From Coriobacteriia bacterium (GTDB lineage: Bacteria > Actinomycetota > Coriobacteriia > Anaerosomatales > PALSA-660), in assembly GCA_030652345.1 (NCBI GenBank), contig JAUSAU010000002.1, positions 8,830 through 72,829 on the forward strand: 64,000 nucleotides of DNA. Direction: 5' to 3'. Made by a program: the position numbers and the translations under genes. This document shows positions 1 through 8,996 of this stretch, one piece after another. Numbering within the stretch: the stretch's first letter is position 1; every line of letters starts with the position of its first letter. Below the pieces are notes generated by a model. That model worked only from the letters and a program-made list of their open reading frames with translations, was not told the DNA's origin and searched no databases.

Positions 1-12
1 TCCATCGAGGAC

Positions 13-1197
13 GTGAGCGATATGAACAGCATCTTCAGGCGCAGTCTTCTGTTCCTCCCCGCGGCGGCACTGCTCGTCTCGGCGGTCGCTATGCCAGCGG
101 CCCCGGTCGCCGCAGCTCCGGCGTGGCCGGCCCTCAGCATCGACCGGACCATCGGGGGTTTCTCGCAGGTCACCAACATCGTGTCGCCGAACGACGGCAC
201 GGACCGGCTCTTCGTCACTGAGAAGACGGGGCTGATCAAGGTCGTCAAGGCGGGAGTGGTGCTGCCGACCCCGGCCCTCGACGTCAGCGCGATCATCAGC
301 ACGAATTCCGAGCGCGGCCTGCTCGGCTTGGCATTCCCGCCGAACTTCGCCAGCAAGCAGTACGCGTACATCTACCTGACGAACACCTCAGGCAACTCGT
401 ACTTCTATCGCGTGCGCGTGAGCGCGACGAACTCGGACGCCTTCGACCTGTCGACACGCCAGCTGATACTTTCCGTCGCCCAGCCGTACGCCAACCACAA
501 CGGCGGGCAGCTGGCCTTCGGGCCGGACGGTTACCTCTACATCGGCCTCGGCGACGGAGGATCTGCTCGCGACCCGCAGAACCGCTCGCAGAACCGCGCG
601 TCGCTGCTCGGCAAGATCCTGCGCATCGACGTGGAGTCCACCCCGTCGTCGGCCGGATATCGCATCCCCCGCTCCAACCCCTTCTACGGGCAGCGAGGGC
701 GGCGCGGTGAGATCTGGGCGTACGGACTCCGTAACCCGTGGCGGTTCTCGTTCGACGCGCGGGGCAACCTCTGGATCGGTGATGTGGGCCAGAACGCGTG
801 GGAAGAGATCGACCGCATCCCGACCGGTGCGAAGGGGCGGAACCTCGGGTGGTCGCTGTACGAAGGGCACCATCTCATGAAGGCGCGCTCGTTCCGCGCC
901 GGATTCACATGGCCCATCTCCGAACTGCGCCACCCGGCCGCTGAGTCGGTCACCGGCGGCTACGTGTACACCGGGACGGCAAGCCCCTCGATGCGCGGTA
1001 CCTACTTCTTCGGCGACTTCGTGACCGGGAGGATCTTCGCGATACGCCCCGTCCGTGTCGGCTCGAGGACCGTGTGGAGCCGCAGTCTGCGCCTGGACAC
1101 CCCGTACAACATCTCGACCTTCGGCCTGGATCAGTCCGGCGAACTCTGGTTCGCCGACTTCACCGGAGGAACGATCAGGCGGCTGGCGGCACCGTAG
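13..1197 (+). CDS. Secreted PQQ-type glucose/sorbosone dehydrogenase-like protein
   Basis: This is a 394-residue soluble aldose dehydrogenase-like beta-propeller of the GSDH family, which oxidises sugars with pyrroloquinoline quinone outside the membrane. Visible family motifs are HNGGQLAFGPDGYLYIGLGD near residue 160, EIWAYGLRNPWRFSFD near 235 and IGDVGQNAWEEID near 255. The N-terminus has a short basic start and a long hydrophobic stretch ending in alanines (residues 10-35), a signal peptide. The start could be GTG at 13 or ATG at 22, and the window edge hides the upstream region. It converges on the next gene. No PQQ synthesis genes are in the window, so the cofactor and substrate are inferred from family only. 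Confidence 0.85.
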   Translation: MSDMNSIFRRSLLFLPAAALLVSAVAMPAAPVAAAPAWPALSIDRTIGGFSQVTNIVSPNDGTDRLFVTEKTGLIKVVKAGVVLPTPALDVSAIISTNSERGLLGLAFPPNFASKQYAYIYLTNTSGNSYFYRVRVSATNSDAFDLSTRQLILSVAQPYANHNGGQLAFGPDGYLYIGLGDGGSARDPQNRSQNRASLLGKILRIDVESTPSSAGYRIPRSNPFYGQRGRRGEIWAYGLRNPWRFSFDARGNLWIGDVGQNAWEEIDRIPTGAKGRNLGWSLYEGHHLMKARSFRAGFTWPISELRHPAAESVTGGYVYTGTASPSMRGTYFFGDFVTGRIFAIRPVRVGSRTVWSRSLRLDTPYNISTFGLDQSGELWFADFTGGTIRRLAAP

Positions 1198-1228
1198 GAT
1201 CGCTCGCTCGCCGCATGAGGCGCGCTGA

Positions 1229-3166
1229 TCAGGGAGCCGCGAGGGCCTCGGCCTTCGCGGCTTCCTCTGCGGCCCTCTGCGCATCGCCCAGAGCCCGATA
1301 GACATCGGACGCGAGCCGGTGGGAGGTCACGCGCCCGGGCCCTATGACGAGCGCCCGATCGGCGAAGCGGCGTGCACCCTGCGCGTCGCCCTTGGCCAAC
1401 AACGAGTATCCCAGGCCCTCGAGCGCGTCCGAGGAGTTCGGGAAGAGCACGAGAGCGTAGCTGTAGGCCTGCGCGGCCTTACCGGTCTCGTTCCCGGTGA
1501 AGTAGGTATAGCCGAGGTGCGACCGATAGAAGGGGTCGGTCGGGACGAGTGCGACCGCGCGCTCCGCCGCGGCGATCGCGGGAGCGTAGGCGCCCGAGAC
1601 CCCGCTCGCGGCCACGACACTGAAGTTCACCGACTCGCTGTAGTAGAGGAACGGGTCGACCGTCCACAGCCTCGCCACGCTCTGCGCCCGCAGCGCCGAT
1701 CCCAACTCCGCCGACTCGCCGGCCGGTCCGACATAGAGGTGCGTCGCGGCGCTGGCCATGACAGCGATCGCGGCAACGACGGAGAGGGTCCTGATCGCGG
1801 TGGCAGCCGCCACGCCGGCGGAGCCGGCGAGCGTGCGCCGCTCATCGACCGCCGTGGTACGCAGGAAGCCGAGCGGCACCGACGCACCGATGACGAGGGC
1901 GAAGAGCGGCAGGTTCTGCAGGGTGGCGGGAGCCATCATCGCAGTGAGCAGGAAGAGCACCGAGGACACGACCGGCCACGACAACCGGCCCTTCGAGCGA
2001 CGCTCACCGAGCCAGGTCCGCACGACCGCGAAGCCGAGCCAGCCCGAAGCGAGGAGCCCGAGCGCGCCGACCGCGACGAGTATGGCCAGCACGAGTTGAT
2101 GCGGGTCTGTCGGGAGCTGCGCGAATCCGAACCCGGATGAGCCCTCCTTGACCATCATCGCCTCTGAGGCGACGCGGCCGACGGCCGCGTGGAACCCGTC
2201 CGGCCCCCATCCCAGAACGGGACGCGTGCCGATCAGCGAGACGGCGGCCGACCACATCTCGGGACGCGAGCCGAGCGCCGTGCCGTCTGCGAGTCCCGTC
2301 ACGATCCGGGGGATGGAATACACGACACCCGCGAGCACGACCGAACCGATGCCGACGCCGGCCAGGATCGACCGCCTGTCCGCCTTGCCGTGACCCCACA
2401 GTACCGGCAGCAGCATCCAGAGGAGCCCCGCCGCCGCCACGAACGTGCCGACGCGCGCGCCCCCGATCGCGAGTACGAGCACAGCACCCGTAGCCAGAGA
2501 CAGGCGCACGATCGACAGCAGGTCTGTCCGGAGACGATGGCCCTCCACGACGGTCGAGAGCAGTGGCGGCAAGAAGAGGACGAGCACCATGGAGAGGTAC
2601 GTCGCGTTGCTGAGCGACCCCTTCATCGGCATACCGAGGAGCAGTTGCGACGCCGCGCCGCCGACCTGCACCCCGACGATCCAGGGTGCCGCCAGGACGA
2701 GCGCCTGCCGCATCTGAGGCGCGAGCCACGCAGACGAGAGGGCCAGCGACGCGATGACGAGCAGGGAGAGCGCGCCCAGTCCGCTGCCGGGAGAACCGAG
2801 GAGCGAGACCGCCCTGTCGTCGGCTGCGAACGCCGCCACGAGCGTGACCGCGGCGGCGGCGAGCACGGGCAGCTCGATGCGGCGCGCCTGCGCCGATCGC
2901 CACATCCTGCGCGGACCCCGCCGCGACATGGCCGGGAAGATCAGGGCCAGCGCGCCGATCGACGCGACGAGCATCGGGATATCGAACGGAGGCACGAGAC
3001 CCCACCGGGAGATGCCACCGACTGTCGCCATGAACGCGAGGACGACGCCCAACCACACGGCGATGCTGGGCATCCCCGCGCCGTTGTTCCCCGGCACCGT
3101 CCTGCGTATGGCCACGACGACCTTCCCGATGTCGCGCGCGAGCGCGCGCGACGCCCACTTTATCAT
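1229..3166 (-). CDS. O-antigen ligase/polymerase-like membrane protein with C-terminal TPRs
   Basis: About 645 residues with some ten to twelve hydrophobic segments, followed by a soluble C-terminal third rich in TPR-like helices (for example LGYTYFTGNETGKAAQAYSY and EGLGYSLLAKGDAQGARRFA). The Wzy/WaaL-type signature GSRPEMWSAAVSLIGTRPVL, followed by GWGPDGF, sits in the large loop. Such proteins polymerise or ligate lipid-linked glycans on the outer face of the membrane. The reading frame is open upstream to 3247, but the ATG at 3166 (MIKWASRALA) avoids an odd proline-rich leader and is preferred. It is divergent from the response regulator at 3269. The glycan substrate is unknown. Confidence 0.75.
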   Translation of the reverse strand: MIKWASRALARDIGKVVVAIRRTVPGNNGAGMPSIAVWLGVVLAFMATVGGISRWGLVPPFDIPMLVASIGALALIFPAMSRRGPRRMWRSAQARRIELPVLAAAAVTLVAAFAADDRAVSLLGSPGSGLGALSLLVIASLALSSAWLAPQMRQALVLAAPWIVGVQVGGAASQLLLGMPMKGSLSNATYLSMVLVLFLPPLLSTVVEGHRLRTDLLSIVRLSLATGAVLVLAIGGARVGTFVAAAGLLWMLLPVLWGHGKADRRSILAGVGIGSVVLAGVVYSIPRIVTGLADGTALGSRPEMWSAAVSLIGTRPVLGWGPDGFHAAVGRVASEAMMVKEGSSGFGFAQLPTDPHQLVLAILVAVGALGLLASGWLGFAVVRTWLGERRSKGRLSWPVVSSVLFLLTAMMAPATLQNLPLFALVIGASVPLGFLRTTAVDERRTLAGSAGVAAATAIRTLSVVAAIAVMASAATHLYVGPAGESAELGSALRAQSVARLWTVDPFLYYSESVNFSVVAASGVSGAYAPAIAAAERAVALVPTDPFYRSHLGYTYFTGNETGKAAQAYSYALVLFPNSSDALEGLGYSLLAKGDAQGARRFADRALVIGPGRVTSHRLASDVYRALGDAQRAAEEAAKAEALAAP

Positions 3167-3268
3167 CCGGACCGCCGGGCTCGCGGACCACGGAGCAGGA
3201 AACATGAGCCACACGTCGAATATGCACGGAGATACGTCCGACCCCATTCGAACGGGGGATCAGCACCG

Positions 3269-3733
3269 ATGGCCAAGGCCAAGAAGATCCTCGTCATCGA
3301 CGACGAGCCGATGGTGGTCAAGATGGTGAGCGACGTGCTCATCAGTCGCGGTCTGGAGGTCATCACCGCGCCTGAGGGCTACGAGGGCCTGCTCAAGGCG
3401 ATCAGCGAGCACCCCGACCTCATCCTGCTCGATGTCGTGATGCCCGGGCTCGACGGGCACGAAGTGCTCGCGCGCCTGCACAAGGACGCACGCACGACCG
3501 ACATCCCCGTCGTCTTCCTCACCGCCGTCGGCGACTTCGACGAGCAGCTCCATTCGATGGACGAGGGCATCTCGGACTACATCACGAAGCCCATCCGCCC
3601 GTCGGAGGTCGCGGACCGGGTCGAGGAGTTCCTCGATCCCGCGCGTCGGGCCGCCGCGGAGCGCGAGGGCAAGATGAAAGCCGGGAAGCTGCGGACGATC
3701 GTCGAGATCATGCACCGGGAGCACAAGGAGTAG
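3269..3733 (+). CDS. Single-domain response regulator
   Basis: A 154-residue CheY-like receiver. It has the acidic pair DD at 11-12, the phospho-acceptor Asp55 in LLDVVMPG, the T/A switch region FLTAVG and the invariant Lys in DYITKPIRP. There is no output domain. A basic helical tail of about 25 residues (RRAAAEREGKMKAGKL and onward) follows the receiver. The ATG at 3269 is preceded by GGGGGATC. The reading frame is open far upstream, but that part lies antisense to the O-antigen gene and is not coding. Cognate kinase unknown; several orphan kinases lie in the window. Confidence 0.9.
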   Translation: MAKAKKILVIDDEPMVVKMVSDVLISRGLEVITAPEGYEGLLKAISEHPDLILLDVVMPGLDGHEVLARLHKDARTTDIPVVFLTAVGDFDEQLHSMDEGISDYITKPIRPSEVADRVEEFLDPARRAAAEREGKMKAGKLRTIVEIMHREHKE

Positions 3734-3764
3734 CGGTCCCGGCGGTGATGTGCGACCTGCGGTC

Positions 3765-3992
3765 CTAGGACGACTTCACGTAGTAACGGCAGTGGTACCG
3801 ACGCGGGCAGTCGGACGGTGTCGTCGACACCGTGAACTGCCACTGATCGCCCTCCACGAAACAGGTGCAGGCGATGCGCCGGTCCTCGCGCTTCACGGAG
3901 GTATCCCAGCGGTCCTCGTCATTGAGGGACTCGCGCCAGTAGGTGCATTTGCCCCGTATGGGCGCGAAGCCTGTCTGGTCGCTCGGGCTCAC
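3765..3992 (-). CDS. Small cysteine-containing hypothetical protein
   Basis: A 75-residue protein with no family I recognise. It has four cysteines (GKCTYW, IACTCF, SDCPRR) and a C-terminal CRYYVKSS, and is rich in Arg, Asp and aromatic residues. The GTG start has a good GGAGGG ribosome-binding site about 8 bases upstream. It lies alone downstream of the response regulator in the opposite orientation. The paired cysteines suggest a metal or disulfide site, but nothing assigns a function. Confidence 0.55.
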   Translation of the reverse strand: MSPSDQTGFAPIRGKCTYWRESLNDEDRWDTSVKREDRRIACTCFVEGDQWQFTVSTTPSDCPRRYHCRYYVKSS

Positions 3993-4030
3993 TCGATTCC
4001 CTCCGCACGGGACCTGGTGGGCCCATTGTA

Positions 4031-4060
4031 CCCGCGCGGACGATCCCGGGACCGCGCGGG
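4031..4060. repeat. Inverted repeat upstream of the 75-residue gene
   Basis: CCCGCGCGG at 4031-4039 and its exact complement CCGCGCGGG at 4052-4060 enclose a 12-base loop. It lies in the gene-free stretch 3993-4134 between the small cysteine protein and the membrane sensor. It may be a hairpin; there is no T-run, so it is not a convincing terminator. Confidence 0.4.
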
Positions 4061-4080
4061 CTTCATGCGCCGAATACGAC

Positions 4081-4112
4081 GAGGCCGGCTCCGCAGATGC
4101 GGAGCCGGCCTC
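4081..4112 (-). terminator. Perfect 32-base palindrome, terminator-like, after the CX3CH sensor
   Basis: The 15-base arm at 4081-4095 is exactly complementary to 4098-4112, with a GA centre. It sits 22 bases past the stop codon of the minus-strand sensor gene, where a terminator is expected. The U-run on the minus strand is weak (GTCGTATT), so termination may rely on the strong GC stem or on another mechanism. Confidence 0.65.
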
Positions 4113-4134
4113 GTGAACGTCACTCGTTGTGGCG

Positions 4135-5052
4135 CTACTTGCCGCCGATGAGCGACTTGAGCGTCATGGAGACCAGGTCGAGGAAGTTGGCGAAGAACTG
4201 CTCGAACCTGCCGATCTCGTCGTTGGATCCACTCGGGACGAAGTGAGCGTCGAAGTCCCCACCGGCCACTCGTACCGACAGTTCCTCCATGCTCGTGATC
4301 ATCGCGCTCAGGCGCCTGAAGACGAACACATCGAGCATGCCGCCGATCGCGAGCGTGGCGACGAGCAGGGTGATGCCGATGACGAGCAGGGTCTGGATCA
4401 TCGAGGCCTTGTCGGCGTCCGCCTGTGGCGAGATGTCGTCGATCGCATAGAGGACGCCGATCGTCTTGCCCGCCTCGTTCTTGATCGGGAACACGGAGTG
4501 CGCACGGCTCTTGGAGTCCGTGCTCCACCGCACGGTCCAGAAGTCGCCGGTGCCCTTTACCCCGTCGTGGCACATCTGCGAGCACGCGCCGTTCTCGATG
4601 CCGACGATCTTGCCCTCCTCGGCGATGTCGCCGGGCGGCGTGGTCAGCTGCATCTTCTGACCCATGGCCTCGTCGGTGGTGGCGGCGAGTACGTAGGTGT
4701 CGCCACCTTCGCTCCAGTTGTTCGGGAGTCCCGCGGCGGTCCGTGCGGCGCCGTACGCCTTCTCGTCGAGCATCGACTTGTCGAGCATCAGACCGAAGTC
4801 GTAGCCGAGGAGCCCCTTCATCGACTCGAGGTACTTGATGCCTGCGCTGCCCTCGATGGAGCCGAGTTCATCGGCACCGAGTTCCTGCAGCTGGGCGAAG
4901 GAGTTCTCCCCGAGCGTGAGCGACTTCTGGGCCGTGACCGCGAGTCCGCCCGAGAACGTCTCGTGCAGGTAGACGACCACGACGAGGGCGCCAAGTATGT
5001 TGACGAGCACCACGAGCGTCAGGATCTTCGTTCGGATAGATACGTTGTTCAT
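4135..5052 (-). CDS. Membrane sensor with CX3CH periplasmic motif and terminal HAMP domain
   Basis: A 305-residue protein. There is a TM segment at about residues 10-28, a periplasmic domain at 30-215, a second TM at about 222-242, then a HAMP-like region (FRRLSAMITSMEELSVRVAGG). It ends about 30 residues after HAMP. The periplasmic part contains GACSQMCHDG, a CX3CH motif one residue longer than the standard c-haem site. It is followed by a Cache/PAS-like stretch (HSVFPIKNEAGKTIGVLYAI). No kinase, cyclase or methyl-accepting domain follows, so it must signal through a partner or be a cut-down receptor. The start ATG at 5052 has a GGGAGGGG site. It lies downstream of the multihaem cytochrome on the same strand, which suggests a redox-linked role (inference). 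Confidence 0.7.
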   Translation of the reverse strand: MNNVSIRTKILTLVVLVNILGALVVVVYLHETFSGGLAVTAQKSLTLGENSFAQLQELGADELGSIEGSAGIKYLESMKGLLGYDFGLMLDKSMLDEKAYGAARTAAGLPNNWSEGGDTYVLAATTDEAMGQKMQLTTPPGDIAEEGKIVGIENGACSQMCHDGVKGTGDFWTVRWSTDSKSRAHSVFPIKNEAGKTIGVLYAIDDISPQADADKASMIQTLLVIGITLLVATLAIGGMLDVFVFRRLSAMITSMEELSVRVAGGDFDAHFVPSGSNDEIGRFEQFFANFLDLVSMTLKSLIGGK

Positions 5053-5205
5053 CGAACCCCTCCCGTCGGCGGCTTTGTGTCCGCCTGCTCTCCTCCAGCT
5101 GCGCCCCGAGCGCACACACCGAACACACCCCGGGTAGCCCCGCCAGCGACTCCCGCCCGTTCGCTTGTATCGGCCTGTCCGCGCATCACCTCAACCATTT
5201 CGTCG

Positions 5206-8200
5206 CTATGGCCAGTAGATCGCCGTCGGGATGTCCGACGGTTGCGGATGACTGACCGCAGTATGACTGTTGTGGCAGCCCCCTGTCGCGCATGCGTCGG
5301 CGGTCAGGTCGCCGGGAGCGGTGAAACTCCGCAGCACAACGCCCCTCAGGCCGTCATGCCCGGACCGCACGTAGGGGAACGTATCGACCGCAGCGCCATC
5401 AGCTCCGGCGATCGTGCGCACCAGCAGCCGCGGCCTGCGCCACGCGTGAGGGATGCGCACATGACAATCGACGCACTTCTCGCCGACCTCGTGCGCCGTG
5501 CCGGTATACGCGCCGCCGTGCCGCACGTGCTGCGAGTGGACGACGTTTCCACCCGGGCCCGTGGTCGGATCGTAGCTGCGCTGCATCGGGTGGCACTTGA
5601 AGCAGACGACGCGGGAGGTGCCGGTCGCCTCGAACTGCGCGTCCCCCGCGGTGGGGTTCGCGTACTCCGTCTGGCTGTACGCCGGATCGATGTTCACTTT
5701 GACGCTCGCGCCATGCGGCCCGGCCGGCGCGCCGCCGAACGAATGGCATCCGTCGCACGTCAGCGTGAGGTGGTCCGCCTGCGTAGAGGCGACAGTGCCG
5801 TAGCGGGCCGGCGTCAGCCAGGTGGTGGTGCCCTCGTTGGCGGGCAGTGCCCAGGTATACGGCGAGCCGTCGATGACGAAGGCCGTCAGCGGGAACGCCT
5901 TGGCCGTCGCTCCGGCGGCGCTGCCGGGCAGCGCGTTGTGGCCGCCCCCGGTCACGGACGTGAACGCCTCGTGCCAGTCGGAGAGCGGGTCGCTCCAGAC
6001 GAAGCCCTGCGGGAGCACTGCCGCGCCGGACGTGCGCTTGTGCGGCGAGGCGACGCCGTCGGGGCCGTCGTGGCTCGTCCCGCTGCTGTGGCAGGCGACG
6101 CAGCGACGGTCGTGGTTCGCGATGGCGGCGATGACATCGGGTCGGGTCGAGAAGGCGCCGGATCCCGGGTCGGCCGGGTCGTAGTGGCATACGCGGCAGC
6201 TGTTGACGCCGGGCGCCTCCATCTCGGGGAGGGCCTTCGCGTGCTCGTCCTGCAGGTCCTCGAAGTGGCAGCCGAAGCAGCCCCGGTTCTCAGCGATGCC
6301 GTAGGTCACGCCGTTGACCGTTCCCGTCGCGTTCGCGTCGTGGGACGGGTGGGGGTCGCCCGTGTGGCAGCTGGTGAACGGGTCCACGCCGCCGCAACTG
6401 CGGGCGCGGCGGCCGCTGATGTCGCCCGTGGCGGCGTGACAGCCCGTCGTGGTGCAGCCGGTGCGCATGTGTAGTACGCGGAGGTCCGTCGAGCGATGGC
6501 AGCCCGAGGTCGCACAGGCGGTCGATGAGATCGACCCGTCGGGCTTGAGCGTCGTGCCGACGTGAACCGTCTCGACCCGGCTGTGGACGGGCTTGGCGCC
6601 GGCGCGCGAATGGCAGGCCGCACATGCGGCGGCCGTGGACTTGGTGGACCAGCTCGACTTCACGATCCCGGCCACGCCGTAGTCGCGGTCGTGACACGCT
6701 ACGCACCGTGTCAGCGCCGAGGCGCTCGTCGTCAGTTCGGAGTTCGGACGCGCGTGCTCGGTACCGAGTGCCATGCTGTGGCATGCGCCGCACGCGGTCG
6801 ACAGGCCGCTCTTCGCGTCCGCGTAGACGTCCGCGTACTGCGCGGCGCCGGCCACGTGATGCGCCGCGTCCGTCCCGTCTGCCCGTCCGCCCGCGCCAGC
6901 GTGCACGGCGCTGCGCGGGTCGTACTGGCGCGCGAGGCCGTGGCAGGCGCGTCCCGAGCCGCACGTCTTCTTGTCCGGGTCGTACGCGAGATTGCCCCCG
7001 CGCTCGCGCCAGTCGTGGCAGCGCAGGCAGTCGCGGTGGATGTTGGCGGTGACCGTCGGCGTCCCGACCTGTGAGAGGTCGACGGCAGGATGGCATCCAG
7101 GCCCGGTGCCGGCACAGCCACCGCTGTCTGCGGCCACCGTATGCAAGACGTTGAAGCCGCCTCCGGTGTGGGCCTCGGGCAGATCGCCGCCGCTGTGACA
7201 CACCGCGCACGAATCGACGGTGTTGCGATCGGCCCACTTGTCCTTGATCGCGAGTTCCGATGCCGGCGCGTTGTGACAGTTGCGGCAGTCGTCGAGCGAC
7301 GAGCGGCTGCGCTCCGACGTCGGCAGCGCGTGCTCGTCGATCAGACTGTGACCGTCGGGATCCATGCGATGGCAGTCGCCGCACGCGGTCCGCTTGTAGG
7401 AGGTGTCGGATGCGGGCACCCGATTCGTGGCGGAGTGCACCTCCGCGTCGTTCTTGTGAGACAGCTTGTCGTTCGCGTACGCCCGGTGGCAGGCGGCCGC
7501 GCCGCCACACGCCGTCTCAGTGGGCACGCTCGCCTGGAGCGTGAGATCGTGGCAGCCGCGCTCGCCCGCCTTCGGCGAACCGGAGCAGTCCTTCGGCGCG
7601 TCGGCGTGCAGCCGGTGGAGGTCGTTGACGGCGTGGCAGCCGGATCCGGTGTCGCCGCAGTCGAGCGGACCGGTCCCGGCGACGGCGGTCGCGACGTCGG
7701 TCGCATGCATCGGCGCGTAGGAGTCCTTCTTGTTGCAGTCCTCACAGCGGCGCTTCTTCCACTTCTTCAGCACCTGGTCCAGCCCTGAAGCCCGCGTGTC
7801 GTTGTGACACTCCCCGCACCCGACGACCGGACCGTACGTGCTTCCATCCACCTGCGGAACGTCGGTGTGCGACGTGCGCAGGTCACGGGAGTGGCAGCCG
7901 GAGCACGCCGCCGAGGCCTTGCCGCCCGGAACGGCGGTCATCCGAACGGCCATGTCGGTGCCCATCGCGGTGTGCGATGTCTCGCGGTAATGCCCCTTGG
8001 GATACGGGTCCGTCAGGCGGACGCGGTCGACCACGTTCGGGACCGTGCCGTCGTGACAGGACGAGCACTCGTGCTGTTCGGGCTTGTGACACGGGATGCA
8101 GCCGACGCCCTGGTATTCGTGGCACGTGGCGCATGAGGTGTTCGGGTGATAGGCGTTGAAGTCCCGGTACTCCTTCTCGAACCCGTGACAGCCCTTCCCG

Positions 8201-8427
8201 GAATTGACGCAGCCGCTCTCCTTCTCGGGCTTGTAGTCACTCGCCTTCGAGAAGTAGTGCTGGCGGTCGATCGGAGGGTTCCATCCCGCAGCGAATGCCA
8301 GCGCGGCAACGACAAGGAGCATGAAGAGCGCGGTGTTGCGGCGCTTCTTGCGCTGAAGCTGTGCGGCGGCTGCCCTGGCCTCCGGGGACAGGTATCCACC
8401 CATGTATCCTGGGCGGTTCTGGTTCAA
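5206..8427 (-). CDS. Large membrane-anchored multihaem c-type cytochrome
   Basis: A 1073-residue protein with a basic N-terminus and one hydrophobic anchor at about 32-48, the rest predicted outside the membrane. I count 18 standard CXXCH sites. Ten more Cys...CysHis sites have wider spacing: three CX4CH, two CX5CH, three CX6CH, one CX8CH and one CX10CH. One degenerate site reads CEDCN. That gives up to 28 c-haems, and many extra HXXXH-type histidines could serve as distal ligands. This resembles the CXXCH-rich families used for extracellular or transmembrane-surface electron transfer. The start is uncertain: TTG at 8427 has a GGGAGGAG site 10 bases upstream, while ATG at 8403 (MGGYLSPE) has a weak one. 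A histidine-kinase region lies upstream and the CX3CH sensor downstream. Substrate unknown. Confidence 0.9.
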   Translation of the reverse strand: MNQNRPGYMGGYLSPEARAAAAQLQRKKRRNTALFMLLVVAALAFAAGWNPPIDRQHYFSKASDYKPEKESGCVNSGKGCHGFEKEYRDFNAYHPNTSCATCHEYQGVGCIPCHKPEQHECSSCHDGTVPNVVDRVRLTDPYPKGHYRETSHTAMGTDMAVRMTAVPGGKASAACSGCHSRDLRTSHTDVPQVDGSTYGPVVGCGECHNDTRASGLDQVLKKWKKRRCEDCNKKDSYAPMHATDVATAVAGTGPLDCGDTGSGCHAVNDLHRLHADAPKDCSGSPKAGERGCHDLTLQASVPTETACGGAAACHRAYANDKLSHKNDAEVHSATNRVPASDTSYKRTACGDCHRMDPDGHSLIDEHALPTSERSRSSLDDCRNCHNAPASELAIKDKWADRNTVDSCAVCHSGGDLPEAHTGGGFNVLHTVAADSGGCAGTGPGCHPAVDLSQVGTPTVTANIHRDCLRCHDWRERGGNLAYDPDKKTCGSGRACHGLARQYDPRSAVHAGAGGRADGTDAAHHVAGAAQYADVYADAKSGLSTACGACHSMALGTEHARPNSELTTSASALTRCVACHDRDYGVAGIVKSSWSTKSTAAACAACHSRAGAKPVHSRVETVHVGTTLKPDGSISSTACATSGCHRSTDLRVLHMRTGCTTTGCHAATGDISGRRARSCGGVDPFTSCHTGDPHPSHDANATGTVNGVTYGIAENRGCFGCHFEDLQDEHAKALPEMEAPGVNSCRVCHYDPADPGSGAFSTRPDVIAAIANHDRRCVACHSSGTSHDGPDGVASPHKRTSGAAVLPQGFVWSDPLSDWHEAFTSVTGGGHNALPGSAAGATAKAFPLTAFVIDGSPYTWALPANEGTTTWLTPARYGTVASTQADHLTLTCDGCHSFGGAPAGPHGASVKVNIDPAYSQTEYANPTAGDAQFEATGTSRVVCFKCHPMQRSYDPTTGPGGNVVHSQHVRHGGAYTGTAHEVGEKCVDCHVRIPHAWRRPRLLVRTIAGADGAAVDTFPYVRSGHDGLRGVVLRSFTAPGDLTADACATGGCHNSHTAVSHPQPSDIPTAIYWP

Positions 8428-8536
8428 GGACCCTGCTCTCCTCCCGACACGGAATGCGTGCCACTCACCTCGTGCGGGTCGTCATCGCGGGCGCGAGCGG
8501 ATCTTCGGCCCTCAAGGGCCGACGGTGAGGTACGCC

Positions 8537-8740
8537 TCAGTCGAGACGGATGCCGAACACTTCCATGGCCGCGTTGCGCAGCGCCTGGAGCTTCTCGGCG
8601 TCATCGGGGTCTTCGGGCTTGACGAGCGTGATGATGAAACCGCAGCGCATCGCCAACTGCCCGCGTGACTTGAACACATCGAGGTTGTTCTTCTCGATGT
8701 GCTCCTGGATGCGCGTCGCGTAGTCGTAGAGCTTCCCCAT
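8537..8740 (-). CDS. Small conserved-looking hypothetical protein (67 residues)
   Basis: A compact, mostly helical protein beginning MGKLYDYATRIQEHIEKNNL and ending EVFGIRLD. It has one cysteine and no membrane segment. The ATG at 8740 has an AGAGGGG ribosome-binding site and a good promoter lies about 60 bases further upstream. It precedes the multihaem cytochrome on the same strand with a gap of about 110 bases, so the two may be co-transcribed. I do not recognise the family. Confidence 0.65.
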   Translation of the reverse strand: MGKLYDYATRIQEHIEKNNLDVFKSRGQLAMRCGFIITLVKPEDPDDAEKLQALRNAAMEVFGIRLD

Positions 8741-8803
8741 GTCGTCCCCTCTTGAAAGTGCGTTCGCGCGGATGCCCCGGCCGCGCCTGTGCGTCGCGAC
8801 GCG

Positions 8804-8832
8804 ATAATACTGGCTTAACCTGCAGCGCACAA
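8804..8832 (-). promoter_or_regulatory. Sigma-70-type promoter for the 67-residue gene and perhaps the cytochrome
   Basis: On the minus strand, TTGTGC (8832-8827) and TATTAT (8809-8804) are separated by 17 bases. This places transcription start roughly 57 bases before the ATG at 8740. The rest of 8741-8996 shows nothing else I can identify. Confidence 0.6.
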
Positions 8833-8996
8833 CGTCGACGATGTGGGGACGCGCCGTGCGGTCGACGCCGTGCGACGACGGATTGCCGAGCGGTACTGGC
8901 GGTGCGGGGGAGCCGCATGGCCTCAGCCGTCCATCGGGTGAGGCGATAGAACATCCGCTCCATGCCGAAACACAAGGAAGAGAAGGACGGAGTGTC

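Noticed and set aside
4129..6474. Long plus-strand open frame over the cytochrome
   Set aside because: Its product is Arg/Val/His-rich low-complexity sequence antisense to the multihaem cytochrome, whose CXXCH motifs prove the minus strand is coding.
7725..7745. CEDCN in the cytochrome as a possible sequencing error for CEDCH
   Set aside because: A single base cannot be judged from one sequence; left as a degenerate site and not counted as haem-binding.
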